64,000 nucleotides of DNA from an uncultured Prevotellaceae bacterium (GTDB lineage Bacteria > Bacteroidota > Bacteroidia > Bacteroidales > Bacteroidaceae). Positions 16,833 through 26,900 of this stretch are shown here, piece by piece (positions within the stretch are counted from its first letter, which is position 1; every line of letters begins with the position of its first letter). The notes under the pieces are model-generated. The model saw only the letters and a list, made by a program, of their open reading frames with translations. It ran no database searches and was not told the origin of the DNA. The DNA is taken from the NCBI GenBank assembly GCA_946540735.1, contig CAMNIN010000009.1, forward strand, positions 1 to 64,000, given 5' to 3'. Position numbers and translations under genes: made by a program.

Positions 16833-18980
16833 ATGACACGATCTCTCTTATTGACCCTGATGTCGCTTCTCACACTCTCGACATCCGCACAAAACATCGA
16901 CCGCAAAGCGGTGATCAGCCGCAACAACCCGCACGTGACCGCTCTCGACACACTGGCCTCGCTCACCGTGGGAAACGGTGGCTTCGCCTTCACCGTCGAC
17001 GCCACTGGCATGCAGTCGTTCCCCAAAACTTATGCCAACGGCGTGGCCCTCGGCACCATGAGCGACTGGGGATGGCACAGTTTCGCCAATCCTCAGAACT
17101 ACCGTCCGGAAGAGGCTCTGAAGGCCTACGACTTCGGCCATGGACACACGGAATTCTACGCCACACAATTCAAACCAGAAGACGGACGGGCGCATGGTGC
17201 CTCGGAATGGTACCGCCAAAACCCGCACCGCCTGCACCTCGGAGCCATAGGCCTCGACCTGATGCAGGATGAGGTGAGCGACATCGACCAGACGCTCGAC
17301 CTCTGGACGGGCACCATCGACAGCCGCTTCACCTACCGCGGACAGCGTTATCATGTACAGACCGTTTGCCATCCCAACCGCGACATGATCGGTGTGCGCA
17401 TCGTGTCAAAAGGCAAGAAGACGATCAAACTGACCTTCCCCTACCCCACCGGAAAACATACCGACGACGGATGCAACTGGGACGAGTGGGAGCACAACAT
17501 CACCAGCTTCGAAGGCCTGCGCACCAACTGCAACGACACGCTGAAACGAATCCTCGACGGGGCATCGAGGTTCGACGAGGCCGACTACTACGTGGCTCTC
17601 CATTGGGACGAGGGACACCGGTCATACGCCAACCTGAAAGGCGACACTCCGCTCTGGAACCATATTCATTTCAACACCGCAGAAGGTGACACCGCCGTGG
17701 CCTTCACTTGTGAGTTCTTCGAGAAAAAGGATCCCGCACGCATAGCCTTGTCATTTGATGAAGTGGCCAAGGCTTCTGCCAACCATTGGCGAAAATACTG
17801 GACGGAGGGTGCCATCGTCGACTTCTCACACTGCACTGATCCGAGAGCCCGAGAACTGGAAAGACGGGTCGTTCTGAGCCAGTATCTCCTGGCCGTAAAC
17901 GACGGCGGCGACACACCGCCGCAAGAGACGGGACTGACCTTCAACTCCTGGTTCGGAAAGTTCCATCTCGAAATGATATGGTGGCATCAGGCGCAGTTCG
18001 CCCTCTGGGGGCACCCTGAGGTGCTGGAACATAGCCTCGACTGGTATTTCAAAGTCATGCCGATCGCTCGCGAAATCGCTCAGAGACAGGGATTCAAGGG
18101 CGTGCGATGGATGAAAATGACCGACCCTTCGGGCATCGAGGCTCCTTCCAAAGTGGGCAGCTTCCTCATTTGGCAACAGCCTCACCCCATCTATCTCGCC
18201 GAACTCCTCTACAGGGCTGCCGGACCCTCCGACAAGGCTCGTATACTGACGAAATACAAGGACATCGTGGAAGAAACGGCTACCTTCATGCAGTCATTCG
18301 CCACCTATGACCACAGCCGCGACCGCTATGTGCTGCGCGGATGCATCCCTGCCCAGGAGACACTCCGGGCTGCGGAAACGGTAAACCCGCCTTTCGAACT
18401 GTCTTACTGGCACTTCGCCCTGCAGGTGGCGCAGTTGTGGCGGGAGCGCAGACATGAGCCTCGCCACAACGGATGGGATGAGGTGATCAACCGCCTTTCT
18501 CCACTCGCAGCGAAAGACAGCCTCTACCTGGCCGCTGAGACGGCTCCCGAGACCTACCACGACATCCGATTCACAAGCGACCACATGGCTGTGCTGGGTG
18601 CCGTAGGCATCCTCCCGCAGACACCTCAGGCCGACCCGGATATCATGCGCAACACCCTGCACTGGGTGCTCAACAACTGGAACTGGGACAAAACCTGGGG
18701 GTGGGACTTCCCCATGACGGCGATGAACGCCGCCCGGCTGGGCGAACCGGAAAACGCGGTCAATGCACTGCTCACACCACAGCGCACCAATACCTATCTC
18801 ATCAACGGACATAACTACCAGGATAACCGCCTGCGCATCTATCTGCCAGGAAACGGGGGATTGCTCACTGCCGTGGCCATGATGTGCGCTGGATGGGACG
18901 GCGAGACTCGCCGTAACCCGGGATTCCCCGACGACGGCTCATGGGACGTGAGATGGGAAGGACTGCTGCCGCTGCCATGA
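16833..18980 (+). CDS. Secreted six-hairpin glycosidase-like protein (GH65-like)
   Basis: About 715 residues with a signal peptide (MTRSLLLTLMSLLTLSTSAQ). The N-terminal beta domain contains SLTVGNGGFAFTVDATGMQS, like the start of GH65-clan proteins. The (alpha/alpha)6 barrel has NSWFGKFHLEMIWWHQAQFA, RWMKMTDPSGIEAPS and NWNWDKTWGWDFPMTAM. The family includes phosphorylases and hydrolases of alpha-glucosides; in Bacteroidetes many members are only hypothetical. The acid in KFHLEMIWWH is the likely general acid by analogy. Two ATGs upstream in frame (16800, 16809) would only lengthen the n-region, so 16833 is preferred. The stop overlaps the next start by ATGA. Why an exported sugar enzyme is coupled to a helicase gene is unclear. 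Confidence 0.7.
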   Translation: MTRSLLLTLMSLLTLSTSAQNIDRKAVISRNNPHVTALDTLASLTVGNGGFAFTVDATGMQSFPKTYANGVALGTMSDWGWHSFANPQNYRPEEALKAYDFGHGHTEFYATQFKPEDGRAHGASEWYRQNPHRLHLGAIGLDLMQDEVSDIDQTLDLWTGTIDSRFTYRGQRYHVQTVCHPNRDMIGVRIVSKGKKTIKLTFPYPTGKHTDDGCNWDEWEHNITSFEGLRTNCNDTLKRILDGASRFDEADYYVALHWDEGHRSYANLKGDTPLWNHIHFNTAEGDTAVAFTCEFFEKKDPARIALSFDEVAKASANHWRKYWTEGAIVDFSHCTDPRARELERRVVLSQYLLAVNDGGDTPPQETGLTFNSWFGKFHLEMIWWHQAQFALWGHPEVLEHSLDWYFKVMPIAREIAQRQGFKGVRWMKMTDPSGIEAPSKVGSFLIWQQPHPIYLAELLYRAAGPSDKARILTKYKDIVEETATFMQSFATYDHSRDRYVLRGCIPAQETLRAAETVNPPFELSYWHFALQVAQLWRERRHEPRHNGWDEVINRLSPLAAKDSLYLAAETAPETYHDIRFTSDHMAVLGAVGILPQTPQADPDIMRNTLHWVLNNWNWDKTWGWDFPMTAMNAARLGEPENAVNALLTPQRTNTYLINGHNYQDNRLRIYLPGNGGLLTAVAMMCAGWDGETRRNPGFPDDGSWDVRWEGLLPLP

Positions 18981-19594
18981 AACGCCTGCAGTACCTGAGG
19001 GTATGCCTCTTCTCCTCGTTGCTGGCCATCACCGCTTGCCAGAAGGAGGAAGTGCGCTCCATCCTGCCTGAAGGGTGCGATATCCGCCCCGGCGACCTCC
19101 TCTTCCGACGAGGCACCGGACTGACCAGTCACACCGTCCTGCTGGCCGACAAAGGTGGACAATTCTCTCATGTGGGCATCGCCGTCGATTCGGCGGGCAT
19201 CGCCATGGTGGTGCATGCCGTGCCCGGGGAACCCGACTTCGAGGGAGATCCCGACCGGGTGAAGATGGATACCGCCGAGAAGTTCTACTCCTCACTCAAC
19301 GCCTCGGCGGGCGAAATCTGCCGGCCCGGTGACCCTGAAGCAGGGGAAAAGGCTGCCAAGGCCGCACTTGAAATCTACCACAAGGGGATGCTCTTCGACC
19401 ACGACTACGACAGCGCCGACTCCACAAAAATGTATTGCACCGAACTGGTGATGGTGGCCTATCGGAAAGCGGGGATCGAACTCACCGGACCTCCCTCCCA
19501 CTCTTACGACATACCCGGCATCAAATGCACTTGCTGGCTGCCCTCCGACCTCTACCATTCCCCTCATGTGAAATCCGTCAGGCTATTCCAATGA
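18977..19594 (+). CDS. YiiX/YebB-like NlpC/P60-fold hydrolase lipoprotein
   Basis: A 205-residue lipoprotein of the permuted papain-like (YiiX, DUF830 / peptidase C92) group. The lipobox LAITAC places the lipidated Cys at residue 21. The catalytic pair appears as His65 in FSHVGIAVD and Cys154 in MYCTELVMVAYRKAG, the circularly permuted order of this family. RPGDLLFRRG near residue 38 is the usual first strand. Members act on acyl or amide bonds and probably work in the envelope; the substrate is not known. Both ends are coupled by ATGA overlaps to the GH65-like gene and the helicase gene. Confidence 0.82.
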   Translation: MKRLQYLRVCLFSSLLAITACQKEEVRSILPEGCDIRPGDLLFRRGTGLTSHTVLLADKGGQFSHVGIAVDSAGIAMVVHAVPGEPDFEGDPDRVKMDTAEKFYSSLNASAGEICRPGDPEAGEKAAKAALEIYHKGMLFDHDYDSADSTKMYCTELVMVAYRKAGIELTGPPSHSYDIPGIKCTCWLPSDLYHSPHVKSVRLFQ

Positions 19595-21483
19595 ACAACG
19601 CCATCCTGTCACTCCAACAACAACGCCTGCTGCTCGACATCGAATACCATACCGAGAAGGAGGCTTACCGGCGACAGACCGAGACCATCGGACTGCAACG
19701 GAATGTGAAGCGTGGCGATGCCTGGTTCCCCATCCGAGGCGGCAAGTCCTACTACAATTCGCTCAACCAACTCGTGGTGGAGGTGTTCCGAACACAGGAC
19801 ACGGAGATCGAGCACAATTTCGAATATGGCCGGCCAGTGTGCTTCTTCCGCATGGGGAATGACCCACAATGCGGCACCAAAATCAGCTACTTCCGACAGA
19901 CCTGCACCGTCAGCTATGCCGACGGCGACCGCATGGTGGTCATCATCCCCGACAATGGTATGGCTTCGGAGATCCAGAATGGCGAGAACCTCGGCGTGCA
20001 ACTGTTCTTCGATGAGACTTCCTACAAACTCATGTTTGAGGCTCTCGACCGTGTCATGCAGGCCAAAGGCAACCGACTGGCTTACCTGCGCGACCTCTTC
20101 TACTCTCATGCTTCCGCAGCTCGTTTCTCCTTCGCGCCCTTACGCTTCCCGTGGCTCAACGCCACACAGGAGCGGGCGGTCAACGAGGTCCTGCGCTCCA
20201 AAGATGTCATGGTGGTTCACGGACCACCGGGTACAGGAAAAACGACCACCCTCGTGGAGGCGATCAATGAGACGCTCCGACGCGAGAGCCAGGTGCTGGT
20301 GTGCGCACAGAGCAACATGGCGGTCGACTGGATCTCTGAGCAACTCACCGACCGTGGCATCAACGTGCTGCGTATCGGAAACCCCACACGCGTCAACGAC
20401 AAAATGCTCTCCTTCACCTATGAGCGACGCTTCGAGGCCCATCCCGACTATCCCCAGCTCTGGAGTATTCGAAAAGCCATACGAGAACTGCGCCAGCAAC
20501 GCAAAAGAGGCAGCGACAACTATCACCAGAAGATGGACCGACTGCAGTCGAGGGCCACCGAACTGGAAATCCGCATCCAGAGCCAGCTCTTCGACGAGGC
20601 TCGCGTCATCGCCTCTACGCTCACAGGGGCGGCCAACCGCCTGCTCGACGGGCAGAAATACGGCACGCTCTTCATCGACGAGGCAGCACAGGCCCTGGAG
20701 GCGGCTTGCTGGATCCCGATCCGAAAAGCCTCACGGGTGATCTTCGCCGGAGACCACTGCCAGTTGCCGCCTACCGTCAAAAGCATCGCGGCCCTCAAAG
20801 GGGGACTGGGTAAAACGCTCATGGAGCGCATCGTCGACAACAAGCCCGAGGTGGTGACACTGCTGCGGGTGCAATACCGCATGAACGAACAAATCATGAG
20901 GTTCTCGTCGGACTATTTCTACGACGGACAGGTGGAGAGTGCCCCACAGATCAGATACCGTGGCATCCTCGACTACGACAACCCAATGATGTGGATCGAC
21001 ACCGCTGGGACAGACTGCCGCGAGGAGTTCGTCGGCGAGAGTTTTGGCCGCATCAACAAGACGGAGGCAGCTCTCACACTCGACACCCTGCAACAATACC
21101 TCTCCAAAATCGGCAAGCAACGGGTGCTCGACGAGCGTATCGACATCGGTGTCATCTCTCCTTACCGCGCACAAGTGCAATACCTAAGGCGACTCATCAA
21201 CAAAAAAGAGTTTTTCAAACCCTACCGTCAACTCATCAGCGTCAATACCGTCGACGGATTCCAAGGACAGGAGCGCGACATCATCGTCATCTCACTCGTA
21301 CGGGCCAACGACGACGGACAGATCGGATTCCTGCGCGACCTGCGGCGCATGAACGTGGCCATCACCCGGGCACGTATGAAACTCATCATCCTGGGCGATT
21401 CCAGCACCCTCACACGCCATCCTTTCTACCGCAAACTCCACCAATATGTGAAATCCATCGACAACACCACTACCGATAACTGA
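19591..21483 (+). CDS. Superfamily 1 DNA2/NAM7-type helicase
   Basis: A 630-residue cytosolic SF1B helicase of the IGHMBP2/SMUBP-2-like group. Motifs in order: Walker A HGPPGTGKTTTLVEA (about 210), motif II FIDEAAQALEA (about 361), GDHCQLPPTVKS (motif III), QYRMNEQIM (motif IV), VNTVDGFQGQERDIIVIS (motif V) and MNVAITRAR (motif VI). No nuclease or zinc domain is fused. The frame is open upstream, but the ATG at 19591 overlaps the previous stop and starts a conserved N-terminal helix. Similar lone helicases are common in Bacteroidales; the role may be RNA or DNA repair. The next gene follows after 6 nt. Confidence 0.88.
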   Translation: MNNAILSLQQQRLLLDIEYHTEKEAYRRQTETIGLQRNVKRGDAWFPIRGGKSYYNSLNQLVVEVFRTQDTEIEHNFEYGRPVCFFRMGNDPQCGTKISYFRQTCTVSYADGDRMVVIIPDNGMASEIQNGENLGVQLFFDETSYKLMFEALDRVMQAKGNRLAYLRDLFYSHASAARFSFAPLRFPWLNATQERAVNEVLRSKDVMVVHGPPGTGKTTTLVEAINETLRRESQVLVCAQSNMAVDWISEQLTDRGINVLRIGNPTRVNDKMLSFTYERRFEAHPDYPQLWSIRKAIRELRQQRKRGSDNYHQKMDRLQSRATELEIRIQSQLFDEARVIASTLTGAANRLLDGQKYGTLFIDEAAQALEAACWIPIRKASRVIFAGDHCQLPPTVKSIAALKGGLGKTLMERIVDNKPEVVTLLRVQYRMNEQIMRFSSDYFYDGQVESAPQIRYRGILDYDNPMMWIDTAGTDCREEFVGESFGRINKTEAALTLDTLQQYLSKIGKQRVLDERIDIGVISPYRAQVQYLRRLINKKEFFKPYRQLISVNTVDGFQGQERDIIVISLVRANDDGQIGFLRDLRRMNVAITRARMKLIILGDSSTLTRHPFYRKLHQYVKSIDNTTTDN

Positions 21484-21489
21484 ACCATC

Positions 21490-21891
21490 ATGTATCAGCA
21501 AGACTATTTCATCCGTGTCATACAGGAGTTCTTCCTCGCACTCTCACGTGCCATCAACCAACGTGACCTCAAGAAGAAAAGCGAGGCCATACACGACCTC
21601 TACAGACAATACCTCGGATCGTATGAGTTCTACCAGAACGCCACCACCGAGGAGGCCATCCTGCATATCGACACTCTCTATCCCGAGGAACAGCGATACC
21701 AGCGGCTGGAGATGCTCGCCGAACTCTACTACGCCGAGGCGGATTACCGCACCACTCCTATCGCCAAGACTTTGCTCGAACGAGCTCTGCCTCTCTTTGA
21801 ACTGGTCGACCGGCAGGGCGGCACTTTCTCTCAGGGACGTCTCGACAAAATCGATTCCATACGCCGACGCATCTGCCGACAAGACGACTGA
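21490..21891 (+). CDS. Small DUF6483-like helical protein
   Basis: A 133-residue predicted soluble, all-helical protein. It opens MYQQDYFIRVIQEFFLALSR, similar in pattern to the 'DY+xRxIE' start of DUF6483-type proteins, and the middle (EMLAELYYAEADYR...AKTLLERALPLFELV) resembles a TPR pair. No signal peptide and no catalytic motif. It is the last gene of the run beginning at 16833, 6 nt after the helicase, so a role beside the helicase is plausible. The function is unknown. Confidence 0.7.
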   Translation: MYQQDYFIRVIQEFFLALSRAINQRDLKKKSEAIHDLYRQYLGSYEFYQNATTEEAILHIDTLYPEEQRYQRLEMLAELYYAEADYRTTPIAKTLLERALPLFELVDRQGGTFSQGRLDKIDSIRRRICRQDD

Positions 21892-21945
21892 AAGACTTCT
21901 TGTGACAAAAATGCAGGAAAACTTTCACATCTGTCAGAAAATCAT

Positions 21946-21953
21946 TATTTTTG
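21946..21953 (+). promoter_or_regulatory. -7 element for the 22,001 gene
   Basis: TATTTTTG, with TTTC at 21923-21926 as a degenerate -33 box (19 nt spacing). Transcription near 21960 gives a leader of about 40 nt. Confidence 0.5.
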
Positions 21954-22000
21954 CATCCTAAAAGAAATCTATCAACAACAATCAAAAAAACCTGCACAGC

Positions 22001-23617
22001 ATGAAAAAAACCATTACCCTGATGATGACCCTGATGATGGCCATCTGCGCCAATGCCACCGTCTGGAAGGCCAGTGGCAGCACACCCGCAGAAGCTGGGT
22101 CACAACTGGTCAACGACGATCTGATCACGGCCACGATTCCTTTCGCCACCACGGTGAAATCAGCCAAGAAAACCATCGGCGACGAGTCGTTCACACACTA
22201 TATCCAGGTGCGCACCGACAAAGACCCTACCGCCGAGGCTCCAAATGGAACGGAAAAAACGGGCAGTTCCTCCATCGTGCTCGACGTGAAGAAGAGCATC
22301 ACCCTGACGCTCTACTACCGCCGACAGGCTGTCAATACCGAAGGGGAGATCTCGTTCAACTCCAATGACGGCAAAGACGTGAAGGTCTACGACCAAAACG
22401 ACAAATGCGCCGTCATCGACGGTGAACTGACCATCCTCGAGGAACAGGAAGTGGACGGTGTGGTCGCCTATGGCTTCGGCACCAAGAAATACGAGCTCGT
22501 GGCCGGGGGGAAATACACCATCGCCGCCCGTGGCACTACCATCAACCTCTATGGCATCAAATACGAGGGGACTGTAGCTGCCGCATACGAATGGGACTTC
22601 ACCCAACTCAGCGACGACGACATCGACTTGCTCAACGCCGATACGGACCATTGGGAGTATGACAGCAGCAACGAACGGTGGAACAACGGCGTCGAACTCA
22701 ACAATGTTCCTCTCACAGCCACCAAGGACGGTGCTGCCGTGGAACTGGCCTTCACCAAGGGACTGAAATTCAAAGCTGGGAAAGGCGGCAAACTGAGGGT
22801 GGAGAAAAAGAACAAGCGCCTTAGCCTCAATGGTGCTGACATCACCGTCACTACCCCAACGTTGAAAGCGGGACAGGTGATCACCATCAGGTCGAGAATC
22901 GGCAACAAGACAGCCTTCGAGCGCCGCCTGGTGGCCACCAACCTCTATGTGACCGAAGGCTTCGGACCGAGCACGAAAGATGAATGGATCACCAATATCG
23001 GTATTGTGGCCAAGGACGGACCGGTCACCATCACCACCAAGTCGGGCGGCATCAACCTGCAGAGCATCTCGGTGAGCCTCGAGAATACGGAGTTCCAGGC
23101 CATCATCGGCAAGGCCGGATGGGTCACCTTCACGGCTCCTCTTCCCGTCAGCATCCCCGAGGGACTGACTGCTTTCGTGGTCGATGAGATCAACGGCGAT
23201 TTCGCTCTGCTCAGCGACGTCACAGAGGCACCCGCACATCAGCCCGTCGTGCTCAAAGGCGAGGCTGGCACATACACCCTGCCTGTCGTGGAGAGCGCAT
23301 CAGAGAAACCCAACCAGCTCACCGTCTCCACTGATTTCGTCACAGCCGACGGATCACAATATGCACTGGCCAATGGCAACAAGGGCATCGGCTTCTACCG
23401 TGTCAAGAGCGATGAGATCATCAATGGCGGCAAGGGCTTCCTGAAAGTCTCCGGCAGCAGCTCCAACGCCTTCACTTTCGGCGATGCCGACGGCATCAAC
23501 ACCATCGAGGGGAATGCAAACCCACGGATGGAGTTCTACAACCTGCAAGGTATGCAGGTCGCCCACCCCACCAAGGGCCTCTACATCGTCAATGGCAAGA
23601 AGGTCATTATCAAATAA
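22001..23617 (+). CDS. Large secreted beta-rich protein with T9SS-type tail
   Basis: A 538-residue exported protein: signal peptide MKKTITLMMTLMMAICANA, two or three beta-sandwich-like regions, then a C-terminal module (about residues 365-500) with the pattern IIGKAGWVTFTAPLPVSIPE...GKGIGFYRVKS...GKGFLKVS, ending in a sorting tail (FYNLQGMQVAHPTKGLYIVN and a basic end). The same C-terminal module plan occurs in the 1031-residue protein at 54,469. No catalytic motif is recognised; the likely role is surface adhesion or display. A small acidic peptide gene follows 42 nt downstream. It has its own promoter and is separate from the helicase run. Confidence 0.72.
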   Translation: MKKTITLMMTLMMAICANATVWKASGSTPAEAGSQLVNDDLITATIPFATTVKSAKKTIGDESFTHYIQVRTDKDPTAEAPNGTEKTGSSSIVLDVKKSITLTLYYRRQAVNTEGEISFNSNDGKDVKVYDQNDKCAVIDGELTILEEQEVDGVVAYGFGTKKYELVAGGKYTIAARGTTINLYGIKYEGTVAAAYEWDFTQLSDDDIDLLNADTDHWEYDSSNERWNNGVELNNVPLTATKDGAAVELAFTKGLKFKAGKGGKLRVEKKNKRLSLNGADITVTTPTLKAGQVITIRSRIGNKTAFERRLVATNLYVTEGFGPSTKDEWITNIGIVAKDGPVTITTKSGGINLQSISVSLENTEFQAIIGKAGWVTFTAPLPVSIPEGLTAFVVDEINGDFALLSDVTEAPAHQPVVLKGEAGTYTLPVVESASEKPNQLTVSTDFVTADGSQYALANGNKGIGFYRVKSDEIINGGKGFLKVSGSSSNAFTFGDADGINTIEGNANPRMEFYNLQGMQVAHPTKGLYIVNGKKVIIK

Positions 23618-23659
23618 GCGAGTGCGCACTATCGTTTCAAACCTCAAAAAACGCAAACA

Positions 23660-23824
23660 ATGAAAAGAGAATATATAGCACCTGTCATCCTGAAAGTGGA
23701 TCTCGATACCGACCCCCTGATGGAAGTTGTGTCACTGCCTGTCGATGACGGCGGAAGCGAAGGCGAAGATGAAGTGGGAGGCGGCGATGTCCTGGCTCCC
23801 CAAGGTTCCGTCTGGGAGGAATAA
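23660..23824 (+). CDS. Small acidic peptide downstream of a T9SS protein (54 aa)
   Basis: A 54-codon gene between a large secreted-protein gene and a strong terminator. It begins MKREYIAPVILKVDLDTD, continues into an acidic, Gly-rich stretch (GGSEGEDEVGGGD), and ends GSVWEE. The gene at 57,604 has the same build: MKKYVIPNIAVL start, acidic Asp/Glu-rich middle, and SVWDN end, also behind a large sorting-tail protein. The repeated context and shared ends support it as a real gene despite its size. No cysteine, signal peptide or membrane segment. I know of similar unnamed short proteins in Prevotella but no assigned function; a precursor peptide or a partner of the upstream protein are both possible. 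Confidence 0.65.
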   Translation: MKREYIAPVILKVDLDTDPLMEVVSLPVDDGGSEGEDEVGGGDVLAPQGSVWEE

Positions 23825-23844
23825 CCCAACCAACTGCGACAATC

Positions 23845-23885
23845 GAAACGGCCGCCCTGGATACCCTTCCAGGACGGCCGTTTCT
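23845..23885. terminator. Bidirectional terminator
   Basis: Hairpin with arms GAAACGGCCGCCCTGGA and TCCAGGACGGCCGTTTC (one mismatch) between two convergent genes, flanked by A- and T-rich ends. It ends the small-peptide transcript and the 28,435-23,933 transcript. Confidence 0.75.
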
Positions 23886-23932
23886 CATTTAATCTGGGAT
23901 TGCTCACATGGCGAACGAAACAGCACCTCTGC

Positions 23933-26900
23933 CTATCGTTCCATCTTCATCACCTCGCCAGTGGCCTTCACCCTGACGATGTAGACATTCCGGGGCAGAC
24001 GGCTGATCACCTGCCGGCCTTCGGCCACTACTCTGCCACTCATGTCGTAGACGGTCACATCGAGCTGATCGGCCTCGGCGGGGGTAATGGCCTTGATAGT
24101 GGTGGTGACAAGGGCCACATTGCTCGGTTCTGACTCCAGTTGGTCAGGACCATAGAGGATGGTCATCTGGATCTGGTGCGAACCATCACTGAGCGGACCG
24201 AGATCATAGCTTGTTTGTTCTCCTCCGCTGATCACCGTCTGGAGCTGATGGTCAACATACACGTTGTAGCCCGTGATGGGCAGGGGGTCCTGACCTTCGA
24301 CCATGAAGTCGACATCATCGACCATGACCATGAAGGCATCGTCGCTTGAGGTGATGTCGCGCAGAGCGAAATAAGAGGTGCCTATCGGCAGAGTCACCTG
24401 TATCTTGGTCCAGTTGCTCACGTCGCTGATGAGGTAGGAGTCTCCCATCTTGATGAAATTCTCTTCCGCAGCACCCGTGGTGGAGTAAAGCATCTCCAGT
24501 TGGGCATTGGGGTAAGCGGTATTCATGGTCTTCACATAGAGTGTGATGGTCTGGGGGACACCCGGGAGCCGGGGTGAGACGAGCCAATTGTCTTGGGCGA
24601 CCACGGCGTTAGTGCTGGGGTTCACACTATAGATGGCCGCGGCGTATTGTTTGCCCGACCGTGGTGTGAGTTCTGGCACTTGCTGGGTGGCGTTGCTGGT
24701 GAGGTTGTTGGGATTGAAGATCATGAAGGCGATGGGCGTTCCTTGACCGGGGTAGCTCACACCACTGAAGATTCCTCCTGATAAACCGCCGTCGCGGTCG
24801 ACACAGGTCCAGGGGGCGAAGTCTGTGGCCCAAGGGGTATAACCCTCAAAATCTTCAGTGATACGGGAAAGCGTTCTCACTTCATCGGCAGGATTGGTCC
24901 AGGAGAGATGCACATAGCTGTTGGGACCCTCGGCCGCCAGGTCGACGATGGCTGTGGACGGGTAGTTGCCGACGGCGATATCGAATGTAGCGGAGTCGTT
25001 GTGGGACTGCTGGTCGGCAGGATCGTGGACTGTAGCCTTGAGGGTGTGGTCACCCTTCATGAAGACGTCGGTCTTGAGACTGAAGTGCATTTCCTGCTGG
25101 CCGCCTGCTGCCAGTCCAGTACCAGTGATTTGTGAGAGCTGCTGGTCGTCGAATGTGAGATCCACCGAGAAGTCGCCAGTGGCAATCGACCCCACATTGG
25201 TCACCACCATCTTGATGTCGGCTGTCTGTCCTGCGAGAATAGTGGCGGGCGCGTCGACCTCGATACAGAGATCGTGAGCCAGGTATTCACCCAGACGGAA
25301 ATCATCGAAACCAATTTGAGTGCCGGAAGCGTCGGCCGCCGCCAGGAATCTGAGGATGACATACTTGTCGGTGGTGTATTCTTCGAGGTCGACAGTGGCT
25401 TGCTTCCACCCGCCATCGGGATTGTCGGCGGCAAGGTCGAAGACAGCCACGTCGTCGATGATGCCACGCTGGCCACGGTCGATTTGCAGGGTGAGAGACC
25501 CGGTGCTGGATGGCTTGCTATAGTATTTGAAGAAGAGCTTCGGGGAGGAACTTCCCTGAAGGGTGATTTTCCGGGTGCCGACGACGGCCTTGTCGGATTC
25601 CGCTTTGGAGACGAACATCATCGACCCGCCATCGTTGTCGGCACTGGTGGCACTTAAGCCCCAGTTGGTGGCACCTACGAGGGGTGTTCCCCACCAGAAT
25701 CGGGAGTCGTGGATTTGCTGGCTGGCGAAGGAGTCTTCGATGGGTATGCCGGCGGGGGTACCCTTGATGAGCCGGCCCAGTGTGGCGTCACTCTCCGCTG
25801 TGTCGGCATATTTGGCTGTCACACCGATATAATACCAAGCAGGGTCGCCGCTCAAGGTGGCGGAACAGGTATAGGCGTTCTTGCCCGTCAGGGTGACGAT
25901 AGCCTTGGTGAGCTGGTTGTTCTCCACATTGTAGAGCGTGTTCTCCACTTTGCTCACGTCGACGAAACCGCCATTACGGCCCACAACCGAGTTCTCCCAG
26001 TTAATGGTCACCGTACCGTTGCCATTGTCGATGATGTTCACCACAGAGGGACTGCTGGGCACGTCGAAACCGATATAGGCGGATGAGGAAGCCATCTCGC
26101 CCACGCCGTTCTCATTCACCGCCCTCACGCTGTAGGTGGTGATACCCATCGCTGTGACGGTGTTGTCGGTGAACGAAAAACTTTTCCCTGGAGCCACATC
26201 CTGATCGATGGTGTGGATGAGTGTGCCTTCACGGAATAGCTGAATGTTATCGATATGGGTGAGAGGTGAGCCATTGAAGGTGAGCGAGGGGGCAGTGAAA
26301 CTGATGGTGGCTCCAAGAGCGCCCTCTGGTGCGGGCGTCACCTTGAGGTCGGTGGGAGCGGCGGGGGCGTCGTCGCTCACGCCATCGCCTATACTGAAGC
26401 GGTAAAGTTCGGTATAAATACCTCCGGAGGCCATCTCTTGCAATCCGATACGGTAGTCACCGGTCTCTTCGACGGTGAGCATGGCTCTGTAGGTGGTGGG
26501 CACGTCAGCGGCGATGTTGGTGCCGGCCATCAGCTCGGTGTACTTGGCCGGACTGCTGAGGCTGGCCTTGCCATAGGCCATGCGCATCTTACCGCCATAC
26601 GCCGTACTGGCATCGAACTCCACAGAATAATGCTTGCCTTTCTCCAGATAGAGTGGTGGCGAAAGCATCCAGTCGTTGTTGCCACGAGATCCCATCCGGA
26701 TGCGCATCACGTCGTAGGTGTCTTCGAGATACCAGGTCTCACCGTCATGGTTGTTGTCGAGAATGGTCCAGTAAGACTCTATCTTGTTGATGTCGTCAAA
26801 TCTCACCTCATAAGCGGGGGTGATGTGCTCTCCCAGGGCCTCTTTGTTGGAATACGATTTCTCCGACGGCGTGGGGAAGTCGGTGGAGAAGGCATCTACC

